Of a DNA stretch of 13,326 nucleotides, positions 8,494 through 13,326 are shown piece after piece. Positions within the stretch are counted from its first letter, which is position 1. Every line of letters begins with the position of its first letter. Source of the DNA: Verrucomicrobiaceae bacterium (GTDB lineage Bacteria; Verrucomicrobiota; Verrucomicrobiae; Verrucomicrobiales; Akkermansiaceae). Made by a program: the position numbers and the translations under genes. The notes under the pieces were generated by a model, which did not search any database, was not told where the DNA came from, and worked only from the letters and a program-made list of their open reading frames with translations. The DNA lies in NCBI GenBank assembly GCA_003820635.1, contig RPOS01000086.1, positions 1 through 13,326 on the forward strand. The letters run 5' to 3'.

Positions 8494-9183
8494 ATGATCG
8501 GAATCACCCGTGCCCTGCTGCTTTTCAGTCTGTTGTTCACGCTCGCACTGCCGGCGCGTGCCGACCACGTGATCGTGACCGGTGGTCCCGCGTTGCGGAA
8601 ATGGGAGAACCTGCGCGTTCCGCCTGACCAGCATGACCGCTGGTGGGCGAATTTCGTGCGTGCCTCCACTTTGCGCATGGTGGAGATCCGCAAGGCCTAT
8701 GGCCCGGATGCGCCGCTGGTCTGGATGGTTTTCCGGCCCGGCTATGAAACCCGCGGCCGCGAGGACGGCAAGCCCTACATCCAGTGGATCACCTCGCTGG
8801 CCGCCGCCCGCAATGCCACGCTCATCTGGTTCAACAGCAGCAGCGGTTTCATCCAGTCCATGAACTCCCGTCCGCGCGGCTCGATCCAGACTTTCGATTT
8901 CTTCGGTCACTCGAACAAATACGCATTCATGTTCGATTATGGAAATGACATCATGGCGGTTTCCACCGCATGGCTGCACGAGCGCGATCTGCCGCGCCTC
9001 AAGTCCTCGATTTTCAGCCGCAACGCCTACTGCAAGAGCTGGGGCTGCCACACGGCTGAAAGCATGAGTGCCGTGTGGAAACGCGCCACCGGCGTGCCGC
9101 TCGAAGGTGCCAGAGGCCCCACCAATTATGTGGTGGTCGGCCAGGGGAAACTGCCGACGGTGAGTGGCAGTTGGGGGCGCTGA
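8494..9183 (+). CDS. Small secreted protein, possible caspase-fold (clan CD-like) peptidase
   Basis: This 229-residue protein starts at ATG 8494 with a clear signal peptide: MIGITR, the hydrophobic ALLLFSLLFTLALP, and a likely cleavage after ARA (residue 23). I do not recognise a named family. The mature part looks alpha/beta: strands LVWMVF (75-80), ATLIWF (108-113) and TFDFFGHSN (133-141), then AFMFDYG, a helix, and KSWGCHTAES (181-190). A helix and TGVPLEGARGPTNYVVV follow. A His after a hydrophobic strand (H139) and a Cys after a second strand (C185), then Ser, a helix and a 'TGV.L.GA' segment, is the order found in clan CD peptidases and related domains such as DUF4347. That is inference from pattern. 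The gene diverges from uvrA (84 bases between starts) and converges on the second M42 gene with 13 bases between stops. Confidence 0.65.
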   Translation: MIGITRALLLFSLLFTLALPARADHVIVTGGPALRKWENLRVPPDQHDRWWANFVRASTLRMVEIRKAYGPDAPLVWMVFRPGYETRGREDGKPYIQWITSLAAARNATLIWFNSSSGFIQSMNSRPRGSIQTFDFFGHSNKYAFMFDYGNDIMAVSTAWLHERDLPRLKSSIFSRNAYCKSWGCHTAESMSAVWKRATGVPLEGARGPTNYVVVGQGKLPTVSGSWGR

Positions 9184-9196
9184 ATTCCGCCCGGCT

Positions 9197-10276
9197 TCAG
9201 TGCAGGCTCTGGTGGAAATCCTCCTTGTCCCTGAGCGAGAGCACGAAGGCTGTTAGAAGCTCGATGGTGTGGGCGATGTCGTCGAGGTGGGCGGTTTCCA
9301 CCACCGAGTGCATGCAGCGCAGCGGCAGCGAGACGAGCGCGCTGGGGATGCCCTGGCGGCTGTGGAAAATCTTGTCGGTATCGGTGCCGCTGAAACGGCT
9401 GCTGGACTCGTGCTGGATGGGGATTTTCCCTTCGCTGGCGGTTTGGATGAGGCGCTTGACCAGCAGCGGGTGGTTGGCGGTGCCGTGGGTGAGACTGGGG
9501 CCGCCGCCGAGTTTCACGCTGCCGAACTTGGCGGCGTCGATGCCCGGGGTGTCGGTGGCATGGGTGACATCGAGGCAGACGCAGAGGTCCGGGCGCAGGC
9601 GGTAAGTGGCCATTTTCGCGCCGTGGCCGCCGATTTCCTCCTGGATGGCATTGAGGCAGAGCAGGGTGAAGGCGGGCTTTTTCTTGCCGGTGGCGATGCG
9701 TTTCATCACCTGGGCGATGATGTAGCCGCCGATGCGGTTGTCGAGGGCGCGGCCGACGATGCGCTTGTTGGCGAGTTCCATCGGGCCGTCCTGATAGACC
9801 GCCGGATGGCCGACGCGCAGGCCGAGCTTGGCGACTTCCGCCGGGCTTGAGGCTCCCACATCCACCCACAGGTCATGCACGGCGGGGGCTTTTTCGTGGC
9901 CGCTTTCATCACGGCGCAGATGGATGGCGGTGTTGCCGATGATGCCGGGCACCGGGCCATTGTCGCCGAGGATGGTGAGCCGCCGGCCGCGGGCGGTGGC
10001 GGCGTCCGAGCCGCCCACACGGTCGAGCCGGATGAAGCCCTTTTCGTCGATGTGCTTGATCATGTAGCCGATCTCATCGGCATGGGCTTCCAACATGATG
10101 ACCTGCTCCGTCTTGCCGGCCAGCCTGGCCCAAGTGGAGCCGTAAGCATCGCACTCGACGTGGTCGGCATGGCTGCGGATCCATTCGGCCCAGACTTTTT
10201 GGCCGGGCATTTCAAAACCGGTGGGGCTCCGGCTTTCCAACAGGCGGTGGAGAAACTCGCGGTCTTCTTTTTTCAT
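9197..10276 (-). CDS. M42-family metallo-aminopeptidase (second copy)
   Basis: This 359-residue protein is an M42 peptidase with a complete active site: H65 and D67 in EAHADEIGY, D179 in ALDNRIGG, the E213-E214 pair in IQEEIGGHGA, D236 in LDVTHATDTPG, and H323 in CMHSVVE. The positions closely match those I recall for archaeal TET aminopeptidases. It is clearly different from the first M42 copy, for example ALDN against AFDN and Asp236 against Glu233, so it is an old paralogue and not a recent duplicate. The ATG at 10276 gives MKKEDREFLHRLLESRSPTGFE, the normal N-terminus; the upstream TTG at 10288 is less likely. It follows the small membrane-protein gene by 54 bases on the same strand and may be cotranscribed. 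It probably degrades cytoplasmic peptides. Confidence 0.93.
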   Translation of the reverse strand: MKKEDREFLHRLLESRSPTGFEMPGQKVWAEWIRSHADHVECDAYGSTWARLAGKTEQVIMLEAHADEIGYMIKHIDEKGFIRLDRVGGSDAATARGRRLTILGDNGPVPGIIGNTAIHLRRDESGHEKAPAVHDLWVDVGASSPAEVAKLGLRVGHPAVYQDGPMELANKRIVGRALDNRIGGYIIAQVMKRIATGKKKPAFTLLCLNAIQEEIGGHGAKMATYRLRPDLCVCLDVTHATDTPGIDAAKFGSVKLGGGPSLTHGTANHPLLVKRLIQTASEGKIPIQHESSSRFSGTDTDKIFHSRQGIPSALVSLPLRCMHSVVETAHLDDIAHTIELLTAFVLSLRDKEDFHQSLH

Positions 10277-10330
10277 ACGGCGATTCAATCAGCCGACACC
10301 CTGCGGGCAAGCCTGTTGATGGCGCATCCT

Positions 10331-10708
10331 TCAATCTTGCTCCAGCATGCGGCTGATGCGCTCGCGATGCAGTCCCCCGAGCGTGCGCAGCAGCAGCACG
10401 AGGCAAATGATGGTGATTCCGAACTCGAGCATCGGCGCGGCTCCGCGCTCTTGTTGGCCGGCGAGGAAGCGCGCCAGATCCGGCAGGTTGGCGATGCCGC
10501 GCGCCGCACCTAACAAAGCGAGCACGCCGCCGCCGATGATGCCGTGCCACTTCATTTTCAGGGAAAACAGCCCGCAGATGAGAAAGCCGCCGCCCAGGGT
10601 GAGCGCGCCTTGCAGGAAGGCGATGGCGGCGTCCTTTTCCAGAATCCGCATCGCCGCCATGCCGAGGGCAATCACTGCCACGCCACTGAAGAATATCTGG
10701 AAACGCAT
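10331..10708 (-). CDS. Small membrane protein with four helices
   Basis: From the ATG at 10708 the product has 125 residues and four hydrophobic segments: about 5-20 (IFFSGVAVIALGMAAM), 30-50 (ending GGGFLICGLF), 56-72 (HGIIGGGVLALLGAA) and 94-110 (LEFGITIICLVLLL). The loops are short, with a charged loop AGQQERGAAP and a basic C-terminal tail HRERISRMLEQD. No catalytic motif is visible and I do not recognise the family. The frame stays open upstream to 11017, but that part is antisense to the PLP-enzyme gene and is not coding. The start is 78 bases from the divergent PLP-enzyme start, and no Shine-Dalgarno sequence is present. It may share a transcript with the downstream M42 gene. Confidence 0.7.
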   Translation of the reverse strand: MRFQIFFSGVAVIALGMAAMRILEKDAAIAFLQGALTLGGGFLICGLFSLKMKWHGIIGGGVLALLGAARGIANLPDLARFLAGQQERGAAPMLEFGITIICLVLLLRTLGGLHRERISRMLEQD

Positions 10709-10786
10709 GGCCGGAGAATGCCGCCATGGATCGTCTGGCACAATCCCCCATTTACAAGTCAGCGCCACCGTCCAGACTGCCTGCGC

Positions 10787-11620
10787 ATGACCCTCATCTG
10801 GTGCAACGGCCAATGGCTCGATCCGGCGGATTTCCACATCGCGCCCACTGATCGTGGCCTGATGCACGGGTTGGGCTTGTTCGAGACGATCCTCTCCCTG
10901 GACGGCAAACCGGTTTTGGCCGGGCGGCATCTCGCAAGGCTGGAGCGCGGCGCGCAGCGTCTCGGCTGGCGGATCGAAACAAGCGGGCTGCGGGAGATCA
11001 TGATGGAGTTGCTCCACGCCAACGGCCTGGGCGAGGGCCGCGGGCGGATCCGCCTCACCGTCACGGCCGGAAGTGGCGGACTCGCCGATCTAACAGCGGG
11101 CGCGGACCGACTCGTGCTCCTGACTGCTTCGCGCTCGGCGGAGCCACCCGCCAGCACCACGGCGCACCTTTCCGGCTTCGTGCGCAACGAGCGCTCGCCG
11201 CTGGCCGGCATGAAGTGCGCCTCGTATGCGGAAAACCTCGTCGCTCTCGATCAAGCGGCGGGCCTTGGATTTGAGGAAGCCATTTTTCTCAACACTGCCG
11301 GGCACTTGTGCGAGGCCGCAACCGCGAATCTTTTCCTCGTCAAAGACGGCGAACTGCTCACGCCGTCGCTCGCCTCGGGCTGTCTGCCGGGCATCACGCG
11401 GGAGTTGGTCATCTCGCTGGCCGCGCAGCTCGGGATTTCCTGCCGTGAAGGGGATTTGCCCGCCGCGCTCATCCACGAGGCCGATGAAATCTTCCTCACC
11501 TCCGCCACCCGCGGGGTGACTGGTGTCTCGCGCTTCGAGGCGCGCCCGCTCGCTGCCGGCCCGCTCACCGCCACTCTGCGCGAGGCATGGCAGCGCGAAA
11601 TCCTGCGCGGTGCGGAGTGA
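10787..11620 (+). CDS. Class IV aminotransferase, aminodeoxychorismate lyase-like
   Basis: This 277-residue protein is a fold-type IV PLP enzyme, the group of branched-chain aminotransferase, D-amino-acid aminotransferase and 4-amino-4-deoxychorismate lyase (PabC). The N-terminus has the usual [14 protein letters not shown]. The lysine that should bind PLP is K143 in [20 protein letters not shown]. Cofactor phosphate and glutamate motifs follow: CEAATANLF (175-183), GCLPGITR (198-205) and [16 protein letters not shown] (232-247). 'ATANLF', 'GCLPGITR' and 'FLT.A.RGV' are closer to PabC than to IlvE, so folate or p-aminobenzoate synthesis is my first choice. D-amino-acid or branched-chain transamination remains possible. 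The ATG at 10787 is clear. The isomerase gene follows by 64 bases in the same direction. Confidence 0.88.
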   Translation: MTLIWCNGQWLDPADFHIAPTDRGLMHGLGLFETILSLDGKPVLAGRHLARLERGAQRLGWRIETSGLREIMMELLHANGLGEGRGRIRLTVTAGSGGLADLTAGADRLVLLTASRSAEPPASTTAHLSGFVRNERSPLAGMKCASYAENLVALDQAAGLGFEEAIFLNTAGHLCEAATANLFLVKDGELLTPSLASGCLPGITRELVISLAAQLGISCREGDLPAALIHEADEIFLTSATRGVTGVSRFEARPLAAGPLTATLREAWQREILRGAE

Positions 11621-11684
11621 GTTTTGCATTGATGCCGCAAATGCCATTTCGCATCGTTCCCACCAACCCACCAAACCAACCACC

Positions 11685-12728
11685 ATGTCACGCCCCGTCA
11701 CACTTTTCACCGGCCAATGGGCCGACCTGCCACTCGAAAAACTCGTGCCGCTGGCTTACGAAATGGGCTACGACGGACTGGAACTCGCCTGCTGGGGCGA
11801 CCACTTCGATGTCGATGCCGCTGCCTCCAACAAGAGATACGTGAAGGAAAAATGGGAGCTTCTTTTTGACAACGGGCTCACCTGTTATGCCGTTTCCAAC
11901 CACCTTGTCGGCCAGGCGGTGTGCGACCTCATCGACGAGCGCCACAAGGCGATTCTCGCGCCGGATGTCTGGGGCGACGGTGATCCCGAAGGTGTGCGCA
12001 AACGTGCGGCAAAGAAAATGATCACGACCGCCAAGGCCGCCCGCGCGTTCTTCGATGCCAAGCCCGGCCGCGAAGACGGCGACGATTTTCCGGCGGTGGT
12101 CAACGGCTTCACCGGTTCCTCCATCTGGCACTCGATCTACGCCTTCCCGCCGACCTCGCAGGCTTATTATGAAAAGGGCTTCAAGGACTTCGCCAAGCGC
12201 TGGCTGCCGATCCTTGATGCCTTCGACAAGGCGGATGTGAACTTCGCGCTGGAAGTGCATCCCACCGAGATCGCGTTCGACATCGCCTCCGCCAAGCGCG
12301 CGCTTGCCGCCGTGGGCAACCACAAGCGTTTCGGTTTCAACTACGATCCCTCGCACCTCGGCTATCAGGGTGTGGATTACGTGAGATTCATCCGCGAGTT
12401 TTCTGATAGAATCCATCACGTCCACATGAAGGACGCCTGGTGGGGGCATGGCGACGGCACCGTCGGCGTTTTCGGCGGACACACGGATTTCGGTGATGCC
12501 CGGCGTTTCTGGGACTTCCGCTCGCCCGGCCGCGGCGACATTGAGTTCGAGGACATCATCATCGCGCTCAACGATATCGGCTACCGCGGGCCGCTCTCCG
12601 TGGAGTGGGAGGACATCCGCATGGACCGCGTCCACGGCGGGGCCGAGGCCGCGAGCTTCGTGCGCAGCCTGGATTTCCCGGTCAGCGACGTCGCCTTCGA
12701 CGCCGCGTTCGACAAGGCCAACCAATAA
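11685..12728 (+). CDS. Sugar phosphate isomerase/epimerase (TIM barrel)
   Basis: This 347-residue protein belongs to the xylose-isomerase-like TIM-barrel superfamily (AP-endonuclease-2 fold). Likely metal ligands are E190 in ALEVHPTE, D221 and H224 in [12 protein letters not shown]247 in HHVHMKD, and E307 in LSVEWED; this Glu/Asp/His/Glu set is typical. The N-terminal strand [19 protein letters not shown] leads into [16 protein letters not shown]. The protein is longer than the usual 270-300 residues because of the loops near 120-160 and 252-285. No signal peptide is present, so it is cytoplasmic. The substrate cannot be read from the sequence; a sugar or inositol derivative is likely. The ATG at 11685 follows a C/A-rich leader (CCAAACCAACCACC) without a Shine-Dalgarno sequence. 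A strong GC hairpin lies 13 bases after the TAA stop. Confidence 0.9.
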   Translation: MSRPVTLFTGQWADLPLEKLVPLAYEMGYDGLELACWGDHFDVDAAASNKRYVKEKWELLFDNGLTCYAVSNHLVGQAVCDLIDERHKAILAPDVWGDGDPEGVRKRAAKKMITTAKAARAFFDAKPGREDGDDFPAVVNGFTGSSIWHSIYAFPPTSQAYYEKGFKDFAKRWLPILDAFDKADVNFALEVHPTEIAFDIASAKRALAAVGNHKRFGFNYDPSHLGYQGVDYVRFIREFSDRIHHVHMKDAWWGHGDGTVGVFGGHTDFGDARRFWDFRSPGRGDIEFEDIIIALNDIGYRGPLSVEWEDIRMDRVHGGAEAASFVRSLDFPVSDVAFDAAFDKANQ

Positions 12729-12741
12729 GAACCGCTTGGGA

Positions 12742-12765
12742 GCGCCGGGACCCGCGTCCCGGCGC
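12742..12765. repeat. Strong GC hairpin between convergent genes
   Basis: A perfect 10-bp stem GCGCCGGGAC / GTCCCGGCGC encloses a CCGC loop. GCTT (12734-12737) can pair with AAGC (12766-12769) outside a 4-base bulge, lengthening the structure. It lies between the isomerase stop (plus) and the beta-barrel stop (minus). No T-run follows on either strand. It may stabilise or end transcripts, or be a member of a dispersed repeat family with 4697-4719. Confidence 0.6.
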
Positions 12766-12791
12766 AAGCCACTCCGCCGCGCCGGTGTTTG

Positions 12792-13326
12792 TTAGAAGCG
12801 CTTGGTGAGCGTTAGACTGACCAGTTGGCCCTCCGGGCGTTCCGCCGCATCGAACTCATAGACGTAGCGCAGCGAGGTCAGCATGCCCAGTTTCGGGCAC
12901 AGACCGGAAACCTCGAGGCCGAGGCCTGTCTTGCGGTCGTGCATGGAACCGGTGTTGTCGCGGTCGCTGGTGGTTTGTTGCTGCCAATAGCCCACCAGGC
13001 CTGCATCCAGGGTTTTGGTGAAACTTTTGCTCAGCGCGAACTCGAGTGTGTAAACCTGGCCGGGATCGATCCCGGTTTCATCCTGCTCGTGGCAGAACTC
13101 ATAGCGGTTCAGCAGCGAGAGTGCCCAGGATTTCTCCTGATCGAAATACCATGTGCCGCCGAAGGTGAGCATGTGGGACCAGAAGCCCTTGGCTAGCACG
13201 TCGGGGCGGTCCGGACTGAAGTCGCCAGTCGGCGCCCACACGGCATAGCCGGCGGCGAGGTCAAACTGCGGAAAGTGCCATGACAGCAGCAGTGGTTCCA
13301 ACTGGATGTCACCGATGCCGAAGTAG
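12792..13326 (-). CDS. Outer membrane beta-barrel, MetA/SphA-like, 5' end cut
   Basis: The frame is open from the window edge to TAA 12794-12792, so the start lies beyond the window; 177 residues are visible. The segment FGIGDIQLEPLLLSWHFPQF and then GYAVWAPTGDF is the pattern of the MetA-pathway phenol degradation / SphA-like family, which are outer membrane barrels or channels. The rest alternates polar and hydrophobic residues as in transmembrane strands (TFGGTWYF, YTLEFALSKSF, LDAGLVGYWQQQ, LTSLRYVYEF). It ends in LTKRF with a terminal Phe, the usual beta-signal for BamA-assisted insertion. The natural substrate is not known for most members, and aromatic degradation should not be assumed. 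The gene converges on the isomerase gene. Confidence 0.8.
   Translation of the reverse strand, partial: YFGIGDIQLEPLLLSWHFPQFDLAAGYAVWAPTGDFSPDRPDVLAKGFWSHMLTFGGTWYFDQEKSWALSLLNRYEFCHEQDETGIDPGQVYTLEFALSKSFTKTLDAGLVGYWQQQTTSDRDNTGSMHDRKTGLGLEVSGLCPKLGMLTSLRYVYEFDAAERPEGQLVSLTLTKRF

Noticed and set aside
12742..12765. Classical rho-independent terminator
   Set aside because: The stem is strong but no run of T follows on either strand, so I list it as a hairpin repeat.
11688..12767. Long minus-strand open frame of 359 codons opposite the isomerase gene
   Set aside because: It is a mirror frame of a clear TIM-barrel gene in GC-rich DNA and has no recognisable motif.

Overview
The window reads as GC-rich chromosomal core DNA from a member of the Verrucomicrobiota, probably Verrucomicrobiae. 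The best support is a perfect TGTTC-N4-GAACA palindrome in front of recA. To my knowledge this is the LexA (SOS) box described for that phylum; proteobacterial and Gram-positive boxes differ. Almost no start codon has a Shine-Dalgarno sequence in front of it, and the small secreted proteins look lineage-specific. The order and genus cannot be settled from the sequence. I saw no phage, IS, CRISPR, tRNA or rRNA features.

Layout. Positions 1-138 hold the 3' end of an unidentified plus-strand gene. Positions 227-3557 are a minus-strand block, read from right to left: an M42-family aminopeptidase, the remains of a small frame-broken lipoprotein, a secreted protein of unknown function, then recA with its own promoter and LexA box. 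Diverging from the peptidase is a Sua5-type threonylcarbamoyl-AMP synthase (3652-4677, plus), which makes the first intermediate of the tRNA t6A modification. A minus-strand TerB-DUF697 fusion (4707-5636) lies just downstream of an unusually short uvrA (5761-8409, minus). Diverging from uvrA is a small secreted protein (8494-9183, plus) with a His/Cys arrangement like that of caspase-fold (clan CD) peptidases. It converges on a second M42 aminopeptidase (9197-10276, minus), which follows a small four-helix membrane protein (10331-10708, minus). Two plus-strand genes come next: a fold-type IV PLP enzyme resembling aminodeoxychorismate lyase, and a TIM-barrel sugar phosphate isomerase/epimerase. 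The window ends in a minus-strand MetA/SphA-like outer membrane beta-barrel that is cut by the edge. No gap between genes exceeds about 125 bases.

How the genes relate. This is mostly housekeeping: DNA repair (recA, uvrA), tRNA modification, peptide turnover (two M42 enzymes) and folate-type or amino-acid PLP chemistry. There is no single obvious pathway. The points most worth a second look are: a UvrA that keeps its UvrB-binding region but has lost about 78 residues of the insertion domain and half of a zinc module; a GC-rich hairpin read in frame inside uvrA that resembles two hairpins at gene ends; the putative secreted caspase-like protein; and a dispersed octamer, YTGWTAGR, found 13 times on both strands, which contains every TTA leucine codon I could find except the CCGTTAGG and ATTTAGG cases.
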